Shown here: in pieces, positions 49,892-57,665 of the stretch
Numbering within the stretch: the first letter of the stretch is position 1
Layout: the number at the start of each line of letters is the position of its first letter
Assembly (NCBI RefSeq): GCF_000938255.1
Contig: NZ_JYMR01000039.1
Location: 62,001 to 126,000 of the forward strand
Direction of reading: 5' to 3'
DNA: 64,000 nucleotides
Source of the DNA: Bradyrhizobium sp. LTSP849
GTDB lineage: Bacteria; Pseudomonadota; Alphaproteobacteria; Rhizobiales; Xanthobacteraceae
Program-made: the position numbers and the translations under genes
The notes under the pieces: generated by a model
What the model was told of the DNA's origin: nothing
The model's database searches: none
What the model saw: the letters and a program-made list of their open reading frames with translations, nothing else

Positions 49892-51052
49892 ATGACCGCT
49901 GCCCTCCGTTTCGATCCGATCCGCCTGCCCGAGAAGTGCGAGCAATTGCGCAAGGAAGTGCGCGCCTTCCTCGCCGAGGAAATCGCCGCCGGCACCTTCG
50001 ATCCGCACAAGCCCAATCGCGAAGACACCGACGCGCCGGAATTTTCCCGCCGGGTCGGCGCCAAGGGCTGGCTCGGGATGACCTGGCCAAAAAAATATGG
50101 CGGCCAGGAGCGCTCCTTCCTCGAGCGCTACGTCGTGACCGAGGAAATGCGTGTGGCCAATGCGCCGACGCGCCGCTTCTTCGTCGCCGACCGCCAGAGT
50201 GGGCCGGTGCTGATCAAATACGCGCCTGAGCACATCAAGATGGAGATTTTGCCGCGCATCTGCCGTGGCGAGATCTGCTTTGCCATCGGTATGAGCGAGC
50301 CGAATTCAGGCTCCGATCTGTTCGCCGCAAAAACGCGCGCGACCAAGACCGACGGCGGCTATCTCATCAACGGCACAAAGATCTGGACGTCGTCGGCGCA
50401 TATCGCCGATTACATGATCGCGATCTTCCGGACCTCGCAGCCGACCAAGGAAAACCGCCGCCATGGCCTGACCCAGTTCCTGGTCAAGATGAAGCAGCCG
50501 GGCATCCAGGTGAATCCGATCGGCCAGATCACCGGCCAGTACGAGTTCAACGAGGTCGTCTTCACCGACTTCTTCGTGCCCGAGGATCACGTGCTGGGCG
50601 AAGTCGACGGCGCCTGGAAACAGGCGACGAGCGAGCTCGCTTACGAGCGATCGGGCCCCGAACGTTTCCTCGAAACCTATTACGTGCTGACCGAGCTGGT
50701 CCGCGCGGTCGGTCCCAACCCTGACACACGCAGCGCCGAAGGCATCGGAAGGCTGGTGGCGCAACTCCACACCATGCGGCGGATGTCGGTCTCTGTCGCC
50801 GGCATGCTGCAAGCCGGCAAGGAGCCGGTGGTGGAGGCCTCCATCGTCAAGGACATCGGCACGGTCTGGGAGCAACAACTTCCGCACCGCGTGCGCGATC
50901 TCGCCGCCTTCGTCGAGGAGACCGCGACCAACCGCGAGACGCTGGAGCGGCAGCTCGACTTCGCCATCAAGACCGCACCGAAACTGACCATCCAGGGCGG
51001 CACCACCGAGGTGCTGCGCGGCATCATCGCGCGCGGACTTGGGCTCCGCTAA
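49892..51052 (+). CDS. acyl-CoA dehydrogenase, larger subunit type
   Basis: The 386-residue flavoenzyme has GMSEPNSGSDLFAAKTRA and NGTKIWTSSAHIADYMIAIF, SELAYERSGPERFLE and the C-terminal TIQGGTTEVLRGIIARGLGL. Gly replaces Glu at the medium-chain base position, so the base is probably the Glu of YERSG. It likely forms a heteromer with the upstream protein, as in pimeloyl-CoA and sterol-side-chain dehydrogenases, and oxidises an acyl-CoA to the enoyl-CoA. An enoyl-CoA hydratase gene follows at 16 bp. Confidence 0.9.
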   Translation: MTAALRFDPIRLPEKCEQLRKEVRAFLAEEIAAGTFDPHKPNREDTDAPEFSRRVGAKGWLGMTWPKKYGGQERSFLERYVVTEEMRVANAPTRRFFVADRQSGPVLIKYAPEHIKMEILPRICRGEICFAIGMSEPNSGSDLFAAKTRATKTDGGYLINGTKIWTSSAHIADYMIAIFRTSQPTKENRRHGLTQFLVKMKQPGIQVNPIGQITGQYEFNEVVFTDFFVPEDHVLGEVDGAWKQATSELAYERSGPERFLETYYVLTELVRAVGPNPDTRSAEGIGRLVAQLHTMRRMSVSVAGMLQAGKEPVVEASIVKDIGTVWEQQLPHRVRDLAAFVEETATNRETLERQLDFAIKTAPKLTIQGGTTEVLRGIIARGLGLR

Positions 51053-51068
51053 ATCTTCGAGGATCATC

Positions 51069-51887
51069 ATGAGCACCTATAAAGATATCGGCGTCGAGAA
51101 GGTCGGGCATGTCGGCACCATCGAAATCCGCCGCCCGCCGCTCAACTTCTTCGACATCTCGCTGATCAACCAGATCGCGGACGCACTCGACGAGTTCGAT
51201 CGCGACATCGAGATCCGCAGCTCGGTGCTCTCAGCACAGGGCAAGGCGTTCTGCGCCGGCGCCAATTTTGGTGACCCGGCGCGGCAGGCGCAGGAGGCCC
51301 GCGAGGCCGAGAAGACAGCCAAGGGCGACCCGGCCGACAACCTCGGTCCGATCAACCATCTCTACCTCCAGGCCGTCCGCATCTTCCGCGCCAAGAAGCC
51401 GATCGTCGCCGCCGTACAGGGTGCGGCCATCGGCGGCGGTTTGGGCCTCGCAGTCTCGGCTGATTTCCGCGTCACCTGCCCCGAAGCGCGCTTCTCCGCG
51501 AATTTCACCAAGCTCGGCTTCCATCCCGGCTTCGGCCTGACCGTGACGCTGCCCGAGCTGATCGGCAAGAACAACGCTGAGCTGATGTTCTACACCAGCC
51601 GCCGCGTCACCGGCGAAGAAGCGGTCAAATGGGGCCTCGCCAACGAGCTGGTGCCGCAGGACCAGGTGAAGGCAGCCGCGATGAAGCTCGCCGGCGAGAT
51701 CGCCGAATGCTCCCCGCTCGGCCTCGTCTCCACCCGCGCCACGATGCGCGCAGGCTTGGCCGATCGCGTCATGGCTGCGACCAATCACGAGCTCGAGGAG
51801 CAGACGCGGCTGCGCGCGACGGAAGATTTCAAGGAAGGCGTCAAAGCCACGGAAGAGCGGCGCGCGGCGAATTTCAAGGGACGGTGA
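51069..51887 (+). CDS. enoyl-CoA hydratase/isomerase family protein
   Basis: The 272-residue crotonase has EIRRPPLNFFDISLINQI, GKAFCAGANFGDPARQ (oxyanion hole), AVQGAAIGGGLGLAVSADFR and FTKLGFHPGFGLTVTLPEL. It acts on the product of the two upstream dehydrogenases in a three-gene unit. The ATG at 51069 follows GAGGATCATC. Confidence 0.88.
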   Translation: MSTYKDIGVEKVGHVGTIEIRRPPLNFFDISLINQIADALDEFDRDIEIRSSVLSAQGKAFCAGANFGDPARQAQEAREAEKTAKGDPADNLGPINHLYLQAVRIFRAKKPIVAAVQGAAIGGGLGLAVSADFRVTCPEARFSANFTKLGFHPGFGLTVTLPELIGKNNAELMFYTSRRVTGEEAVKWGLANELVPQDQVKAAAMKLAGEIAECSPLGLVSTRATMRAGLADRVMAATNHELEEQTRLRATEDFKEGVKATEERRAANFKGR

Positions 51888-51924
51888 TTGCGGCGGCGTA
51901 TTGCTGGGATGCCCTCTCTCAACC

Positions 51925-52050
51925 CGTCATCCTGAGGCGCGAGCTGTGCGGTGCGCAGCGCCGTACAGGGAGCCTCGAAGGATGAACGGCCCCGCCGGTG
52001 GCCGTCGCCCTTCGAGGCTCGCCGAAGAGGCGAGCACCTCAGGGTGACGG
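51925..52050. repeat. dispersed palindromic repeat, family C copy 2
   Basis: CCGTCATCCTGAGG at the left and CACCTCAGGGTGACGG at the right are inverted copies, with CCCTTCGAGGCTCGC inside as in the copy at 1397-1461. It lies between convergent hydratase and VOC genes. Confidence 0.8.
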
Positions 52051-52060
52051 ATCACTACAA

Positions 52061-52816
52061 TCAACTGATGCGGAACGTCACGCCGCCCAGCAGGAATTCA
52101 TTGCCCGCGACCGCAAGTCCTCTCGCCCTGGCGGCATGCAGCACACCCGCAATGTCCGCAACACGAAACTCCAGCGCACTCATGATTTCGCTGGCGCCCT
52201 TCACGAAGCGGAAGCTCGCATTGGGCAGTTTCAATTCGGCGTCGCCACCCGGCGTAACACCAATGATCTTCCCCCAATGCTCCGCCAACCCTTGCGGATC
52301 CGGGCTCTGCATCTCCACGCCCGTCAGTGCCTGCGTCACATCCTTGCGGATGAACTTCTGCCAGTCCGGCCCCGCGGGCGGATACGCGCCCAGAATGTCG
52401 TCGCTGCCTTCGGTGTGGTTGAACTCGATGAAGGCGGCGCGACAGTCGCGGGGGTGGAGCTGTACGCCGTGATAGGGCGCGTGGTCGATCACGTTCGCCG
52501 TGCGCACGCCCAGCGCATTGGCGTTGCGGCCGCGCTCATCGGGGTCATTGCAGCAGAAGATCGCCATATAGCCGCCGCGCCCGCCGCTCTTCTCGATGAA
52601 GCGGCTGGCCGTGGTGCCGTCCTTGAACGGCGCCACCACCTCCAGCAGAATCGTGTCGACCGGGAGCAGCGCGTTCTCGAGACCGTATTTTGCGACATTG
52701 CCGTCGCGATAGCAGACGGCGAGACCCATGATCTCGGCAATGTCGGAGATCACCGGTGCGAGCTGCGGCGCGACCAGGCAGATCTGCCGCAGCCGCATAT
52801 AGGGCGCCATGGTCAT
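52061..52816 (-). CDS. VOC-family protein (two glyoxalase-like halves)
   Basis: The 251-residue protein starts MRLRQICLVAPQLAPVISDI after a short lead (another ATG lies at 52798) and has two VOC-like halves (about 1-120 and 120-251), with AAFIEFNHTEGSDDILGAYP. The fold is used by dioxygenases, glyoxalases and epimerases; activity is unknown. Its start overlaps the hydratase stop by 4 bp. Confidence 0.78.
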   Translation of the reverse strand: MTMAPYMRLRQICLVAPQLAPVISDIAEIMGLAVCYRDGNVAKYGLENALLPVDTILLEVVAPFKDGTTASRFIEKSGGRGGYMAIFCCNDPDERGRNANALGVRTANVIDHAPYHGVQLHPRDCRAAFIEFNHTEGSDDILGAYPPAGPDWQKFIRKDVTQALTGVEMQSPDPQGLAEHWGKIIGVTPGGDAELKLPNASFRFVKGASEIMSALEFRVADIAGVLHAARARGLAVAGNEFLLGGVTFRIS

Positions 52817-53604
52817 GCGCCCTTGAAGGTCGGCTTGCGCTTCTCGACGAAGGCCTTCGCGGCCTCCTTATGGTCCTCGGTGTCGCCGCAGCGGGTGTGA
52901 TGGATCGCCTCGCCGTCGAAGCAGTCTTCCAGCGCAAGATGCTCGGCATTGTTGATATTGCGCTTGATGAAGCCGAGCGCGATCGACGGACCCTGGGCCA
53001 GTGACAGCGCGAGCTCGTGCGCGGCCGCATCGATCTCGGCGTCGGGCACGACCCTCGTCACCATGCCGATCGCATGCGCCTCCTTCGCGGTGAGCACCGG
53101 CGAGGTCAGATAGAGCTCGCGCGCCCGCGCGCTGCCGAGCAGCTGGGTCAGGAAATAGGTGCCGCCGTAATCGCCGGAGAAGCCGACTTTTGCGAAGGCG
53201 GTGGTAATCTTGCAAGATTCGCTGGCGACCCGGAGGTCGCAGGACAGTGCCATCGAGAGGCCGGCGCCGGCCGCCGCACCATCAAGCTGCGCCACCACGG
53301 GCTTCGGCATCTGATGCAGGATGCGCGAGACCTCCATGCCGCGGCGCAAATTTGCAAGCTTTTGTTCGAACGGCAGCGGTGCACGGCCCTCCGCCATCGA
53401 CTTGACGTCGCCGCCGACGCAGAAGCTGCCGCCCGCGCCCTTGAACAGCACCGCACGCACCTCCGGATCGTCGGCCGCGCGTCGCGCCGCCTCGACCAAG
53501 CCGCGCACCATGTCTGGATTGAGCGCATTCTTGCGCTCGGGGCGGTTCATGGTGATGGTGAGCAGCCCGCCTTCGAGCTTTTGCAGGACCATGTCGTTGC
53601 TCAT
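52813..53604 (-). CDS. enoyl-CoA hydratase/isomerase family protein
   Basis: The 263-residue crotonase has ITMNRPERKNALNPDMVRGL, GGSFCVGGDVKSMAEG (oxyanion hole), QLDGAAAGAGLSMALSCDLR and FAKVGFSGDYGGTYFLTQLL. It is the paaG-like branch by pattern. It starts at 53604 (MSNDMVLQKL) after GGGAGACACC and is coupled to the VOC gene (4-bp overlap). The upstream binding-protein gene lies beyond a family D repeat. Confidence 0.9.
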   Translation of the reverse strand: MSNDMVLQKLEGGLLTITMNRPERKNALNPDMVRGLVEAARRAADDPEVRAVLFKGAGGSFCVGGDVKSMAEGRAPLPFEQKLANLRRGMEVSRILHQMPKPVVAQLDGAAAGAGLSMALSCDLRVASESCKITTAFAKVGFSGDYGGTYFLTQLLGSARARELYLTSPVLTAKEAHAIGMVTRVVPDAEIDAAAHELALSLAQGPSIALGFIKRNINNAEHLALEDCFDGEAIHHTRCGDTEDHKEAAKAFVEKRKPTFKGA

Positions 53605-53648
53605 GGGTGTCTCCCTTATTGTTGTTTTGCTCGGTCTCTCACCACACT

Positions 53649-53738
53649 CGTCATTGCGAGGAGCGAAGCGACGAAGCAATCCAGACCGTCTCTACGGAAA
53701 CATCTCTGGATTGCTTCGCTTCGCTCCTCGCAAAGACG
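53649..53738. repeat. dispersed palindromic repeat, family D copy 1
   Basis: CGTCATTGCGAGGAGCGAAG and its near-complement CTTCGCTCCTCGCAAAGACG, with inner CAATCCAGA/TCTGGATTG, form a long hairpin. The second copy is at 55124-55203. Confidence 0.85.
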
Positions 53739-53742
53739 AGGT

Positions 53743-54948
53743 TTATTTTTTGACCAGCGGGCAGCGCGACTGCTCCAGCGATTGGAACGCCTCGTTGCCG
53801 GGCACTGTGGCGAGCAGCTTGTAGTCGTCCCAGCGGCCTTTTGACTCCGACGGCTTCTTCACCTCGAACAGGTACATGTCGTGCACCATGCGGCCGTCCT
53901 CGCGGATCTTGCCGTTCTTGGCAAAGAAGTCGTTGATCGGCGTTTCCTTCATCACCTTCATCACGGCCGCAGAGTCGGTCGTACCGGCCGCCTTCACGGC
54001 CTTCAGATAGTGCGTGACGGAGGAATAGACGCCGGCCTGCGCCGACGTCGGCGGCCGTTTCATGCGCTCGGTGAACCGCTTCGAGAATGCGCGCGTGTCG
54101 TCGTTGAGGTCCCAGTAGAAGGCCTCCGCCAGCAGCAGGCCCTGCGCGGTCTCCAGTCCGATCGAGTCGATATCGGTGACGAAAGCGAGCAGCGGCGAGA
54201 TTTTCTGGCCGCCTTTCATGATCCCGAACTCGGCCGACTGCTTGATGGCGTTGACGGTGTCGCCGCCGGCATTGGCAAGCCCGATCACCTTGGCCTTGGA
54301 GGCCTGCGCCTGGAGCAGGAAGGAGGAGAAGTCCGACGTGTTTAGCGGATGCCGCACGTTGCCCAGCACCTTGCCGCCGGTCTTGACGACGACGTTGCTG
54401 GTGTCCTTCTCGAGATCCTGGCCGAAGGCGTAATCGGCGGTGAGGAAGAACCAGGTATCAAGCCCCGACTTCACGGCGGCAAGGCCGGTCACGTTGGCCT
54501 GGCCGAACGTGTCGAACACGTAGTGCACGGTGTAGGGACCGCAGGCCTCGTTGGTGAGGCGGATCGATCCGGGGCCGTTGAACATGATAATCTTGTTGCG
54601 CGCTTTCGCGATCTCGCCGGCGGCAAGCGCGGTCGCGGAGGCCGCTACGTCGTAGATCATCTCGACGCCCTGGTTGTCGAGCATGTCGCGGGCAATGTTG
54701 GCGGACAGATCGGCCTTGTTGAGATGGTCGGCGGCCAGCACCTGGATCTTGCGTCCCAGCACCTCGCCGCCGAAATCCTCCACCGCCATCTTGGCCGCAG
54801 TCTCGCTGCCCGGACCGGTGATGTCGGCATAAAGGCTCGACATGTCGAGGATACCGCCGATCTTCAGGGGCGGCTTGTCCTGGGCCTGCACCGCGCTCGC
54901 ACTCAGGGCGAACGACGCCGCAAAAATGCCCGACAAAATTTTCTTCAT
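53743..54948 (-). CDS. branched-chain-amino-acid-type ABC substrate-binding protein (LivK-like)
   Basis: The 401-residue protein has a signal peptide (MKKILSGIFAASFALSASAV, cleavage near QAQ) and the LivJ/LivK fold: IGGILDMSSLYADITGPG, MAVEDFGGEVLGRKIQVLAA and VHYVFDTFGQANVTGL. These proteins bind branched-chain amino acids or aromatic acids. No LivFGHM genes are adjacent. Position next to the acyl-CoA catabolic genes suggests it recognises the acid fed into them (inferred). Confidence 0.9.
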   Translation of the reverse strand: MKKILSGIFAASFALSASAVQAQDKPPLKIGGILDMSSLYADITGPGSETAAKMAVEDFGGEVLGRKIQVLAADHLNKADLSANIARDMLDNQGVEMIYDVAASATALAAGEIAKARNKIIMFNGPGSIRLTNEACGPYTVHYVFDTFGQANVTGLAAVKSGLDTWFFLTADYAFGQDLEKDTSNVVVKTGGKVLGNVRHPLNTSDFSSFLLQAQASKAKVIGLANAGGDTVNAIKQSAEFGIMKGGQKISPLLAFVTDIDSIGLETAQGLLLAEAFYWDLNDDTRAFSKRFTERMKRPPTSAQAGVYSSVTHYLKAVKAAGTTDSAAVMKVMKETPINDFFAKNGKIREDGRMVHDMYLFEVKKPSESKGRWDDYKLLATVPGNEAFQSLEQSRCPLVKK

Positions 54949-55278
54949 CAAAAAAAGACCTCCCTTGATCGCGCCGCGCTCTATTGGCGGCTTGATTATC
55001 GCTGTTGCCGCAATCATGCCGCATGGGCGAGAGCGCAGCAAGCGCGGTGCGTTACCAAGATACGATTGGCACACGTGTTTTCCGCAAAGCGGAATGGTGG
55101 AGTGCCGCAAAATGTCTCAACTTCGTCATTGCGAGCGGAGCGAAGCAATCCATACTGTCTCCACGGAAAGATTTTGGGTTGCTTCGCTCCGCTCGCAATG
55201 ACGGAGTGTGAGGAAGCCCCTTCGCCGCTTGCTCGATTTGCGTTAAGAGTAGAACGCAGCTCAACCTCTCCGGGCAAC
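54949..55278. other. 330-bp intergenic region holding one family D repeat
   Basis: No gene is seen. The region holds the LivK-like gene's leader (GGGAGGTC ribosome site next to its start), the family D repeat at 55124-55203, and the leader of the SNase-like gene. Its bases are poorer in GC than the neighbours near 54950-55000. Confidence 0.5.
55124..55203. repeat. dispersed palindromic repeat, family D copy 2
   Basis: CGTCATTGCGAGCGGAGCGA and TCGCTCCGCTCGCAATGACG are 20-bp perfect inverted arms at the two ends. The sequence matches the copy at 53649-53738 in its outer words. Confidence 0.88.
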
Positions 55279-56052
55279 GTGAAGCGAACGACTTTCCTGC
55301 TCATTGCCGCAACATTTCTGCTTGCGTCGCGCCATGCCGCGCTCGCGGCGGCCTGCCAGTTCGAGTCTCAGGGCGAGGGTCGTGTCGCAGCAATCGTCGA
55401 TGCGCGCAGCGTGCGCCTCGATGACGGGCGCGAAATCCGCCTCACCGGCATCGAGCCGACGGGGACGACGAAGCAGGCGCTGACCTCGCAGCTCGTCGGC
55501 CGCGACGTGACGCTGCGCGGCACCGACGACACGCCCGACCGCTATGGCCGCCAGGGCGCGCTCATGTTCGTCGCTGAGAGCGATACCTCCGTGCAGGCCA
55601 TGCTGCTCGCCCAGGGCGACGCACTCGTCTCCGCCGAGATTGCGGACAAGGGCTGCGCGGCCGCCCTGATGGCGGCGGAGGCCGAGGCGCGGCGGCAAAA
55701 AAAGGGCAACTGGGCTGACCCGTCGGCCATAAAAAACGCGGAAAGTCCGGACGATATTTTGGCCGGGATCGGGCGCTTTATGGTGCTCGAGGGCAAAGTC
55801 CTGTCGGTCCGGCAAGCTGGGGCAGTGACCTACCTCAACTTCGGTCGGAACTGGACACGCGGCTTCGCCGTGACTATTTCAAGGCGCACGTTGCCGGCGT
55901 TTGAAAGCGCCGGAATGACCCTTAAGTCCCTGGAAAATAGGCGTATTCGCGTTCGGGGCTGGGTTGAGGGGACGACGGGGCCGCGTATCGATGTGCTTCG
56001 GGTGGGACAGGTCGAGTTGCTGGGCGCAAACGAGCCAGGGGTAAGGCCCTAA
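55279..56052 (+). CDS. SNase-like (thermonuclease-fold) exported protein
   Basis: The 257-residue protein has a signal peptide (KRTTFLLIAATFLLASRHAA, cleavage near ALA) and an SNase-like domain: GEGRVAAIVDARSVRLDDGR, EIRLTGIEP and DRYGRQGALMFV (the conserved Arg loop), then a C-terminal region with IRVRGWVEGTTGPRIDVL. The nuclease Arg/Glu set is only partly present, so activity may be lost. The start is a GTG (55279), with only a weak ribosome site. The M48 lipoprotein gene follows 24 bp later. Confidence 0.78.
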   Translation: MKRTTFLLIAATFLLASRHAALAAACQFESQGEGRVAAIVDARSVRLDDGREIRLTGIEPTGTTKQALTSQLVGRDVTLRGTDDTPDRYGRQGALMFVAESDTSVQAMLLAQGDALVSAEIADKGCAAALMAAEAEARRQKKGNWADPSAIKNAESPDDILAGIGRFMVLEGKVLSVRQAGAVTYLNFGRNWTRGFAVTISRRTLPAFESAGMTLKSLENRRIRVRGWVEGTTGPRIDVLRVGQVELLGANEPGVRP

Positions 56053-56076
56053 AGGGCCAGGCACGGGTTAGACGAC

Positions 56077-57576
56077 GTGAATGGGGTGCTAGGACGGCAC
56101 GGACGAGGTGATGGCCGCCGCCTGCGGGCTGCGCCGGCCGTGCTATGCCTTGTGCTGGGTACAGCCCTCGCCGGCTGCGGCGACATGAACCGGTTCCAGA
56201 CCGCGGCGACGACGCCGACAATCGCGATGCCCAAGCCGAAGCCGGCCGTCGCCCAGACCCCCGCCACCGAAAAGGAGCACGAGCGCATCCTGGCGAGCTA
56301 TGGCGGCACCTATGACGACCCCAGGCTCGAATCTCTGGTCAGCAAAACCGTCGACCGGCTGGTTGCCGCCTCCGATCGTCCCGACCAGGGCTACAGGGTC
56401 ACCATCCTCAATTCCGGCGCCGTGAACGCCTTCGCGCTGCCGAACGGACAGCTCTACGTCACGCGCGGACTTCTTGCGCTTGCAAGCGATACGTCGGAAT
56501 TGTCCTCGGTGCTGAGCCACGAGATGGCGCATGTGCTGTCCAAGCACGCGGCGATGCGCGAGGACCAGGCCCGCCAGGCCGCGATCGTCACTCGCGTCGT
56601 CACCGACATGAGCACCGATCCCGATCTCACCGCGCTCGCACTCGCCAAGACCAAGCTGACCATGGCGAGTTTTTCGCGCAACCAGGAGTTCGAGGCTGAC
56701 GGCATCGGCGTCGGTATCTCCGCCAAGGCACATTTCGACCCGTATGGCGCGGCACGTTTCCTCTCGGCGATGGAGCGCAATGCCGAGTTGAAGGCCGGCA
56801 AGACCACGCTCGATCCGCGCGCACAGGATTTCACCTCGTCGCATCCGGCAACCCCCGAGCGCGTGCAGAACGCGCAGACGATCGCGCGGCAATACGTCGC
56901 CCCGGAAGGTGGCGAGCGCGACCGCGAGAGCTACCTCGCCGCGATCGACAACCTCGTCTATGGCGAAGACCCCAGCGAAGGCTTTGTCCGCGGCCGGCGT
57001 TTCCTGCATCCCAAGCTCGGCTTCACCTTCCAGGCGCCGGACAATTTTACGCTCGACAACACTGCGCAGGCGGTGATCGGCGTGCGCGAGGGCGGCTCGC
57101 AGGCGATGCGCTTCGACGTGGTACGGGTGCCGGCCGAGCAGTCGCTCGGCGATTACCTCAATTCGGGCTGGATGGAAGGCGTCGAGAAGGCCTCCATCGA
57201 GGATATCACCATCAACGGCTTCCCGGCCGCTTCCGCTACTGCCAAGGGCGATCAGTGGCAGTTCAAGATCTATGCGCTGCGCTTCGGCAGCGACGTCTAC
57301 CGCTTCATCTTCGCCACGCGGCAGAAGTCGACCGAGAGCGAGCGCAATGCGCGCGAGACCGTCAATTCATTCCGCCGTTTGACGCTCGAAGAGATCCAGG
57401 CCGCGCGTCCGCTGCGCATCAAGGTCATCACCGTGCAGCCCGGCGACACTGTGGAATCGATGTCCCACCGCATGGCCGGCGTCGATCACCCCGCCGAACG
57501 CTTCCGTGTGCTGAACGGCCTCGACGCGCATGCGCAGGTGAAGGTGCGCGACCGCGTGAAGATCGTGACGGATTGA
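56077..57576 (+). CDS. M48-family metalloprotease lipoprotein with C-terminal LysM-like tail
   Basis: The 499-residue protein has a lipobox (LGTALAGC, Cys34), the zinc site HEMAH (148-152) with the third ligand in QEFEAD (Glu204), and VTILNSGAVNAFALPNGQLY as in M48 peptidases such as BepA and LoiP. The end (IKVITVQPGDTVESMSHRM, RFRVLNGLD) resembles a LysM fold. It would act at the outer membrane on misfolded proteins. The start is a GTG at 56077 with no strong ribosome site. It sits 24 bp after the SNase-like gene. Confidence 0.9.
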   Translation: MNGVLGRHGRGDGRRLRAAPAVLCLVLGTALAGCGDMNRFQTAATTPTIAMPKPKPAVAQTPATEKEHERILASYGGTYDDPRLESLVSKTVDRLVAASDRPDQGYRVTILNSGAVNAFALPNGQLYVTRGLLALASDTSELSSVLSHEMAHVLSKHAAMREDQARQAAIVTRVVTDMSTDPDLTALALAKTKLTMASFSRNQEFEADGIGVGISAKAHFDPYGAARFLSAMERNAELKAGKTTLDPRAQDFTSSHPATPERVQNAQTIARQYVAPEGGERDRESYLAAIDNLVYGEDPSEGFVRGRRFLHPKLGFTFQAPDNFTLDNTAQAVIGVREGGSQAMRFDVVRVPAEQSLGDYLNSGWMEGVEKASIEDITINGFPAASATAKGDQWQFKIYALRFGSDVYRFIFATRQKSTESERNARETVNSFRRLTLEEIQAARPLRIKVITVQPGDTVESMSHRMAGVDHPAERFRVLNGLDAHAQVKVRDRVKIVTD

Positions 57577-57625
57577 GGCGCGGTCTGGTAGCTCCAGCGT
57601 GCTTCAACAACTCTCAGTGGGGTAA

Positions 57626-57652
57626 TGGGTCCTGGCTTTCGCCAGGACGACA
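57626..57652. repeat. degenerate half of a family A repeat
   Basis: ATGGGTCCTGGCTTTCGCCA and the following GGACGACA match one arm of the family A repeat with three changes; the partner arm is missing. Confidence 0.6.
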
Positions 57653-57665
57653 TCCGGGTGAATTT

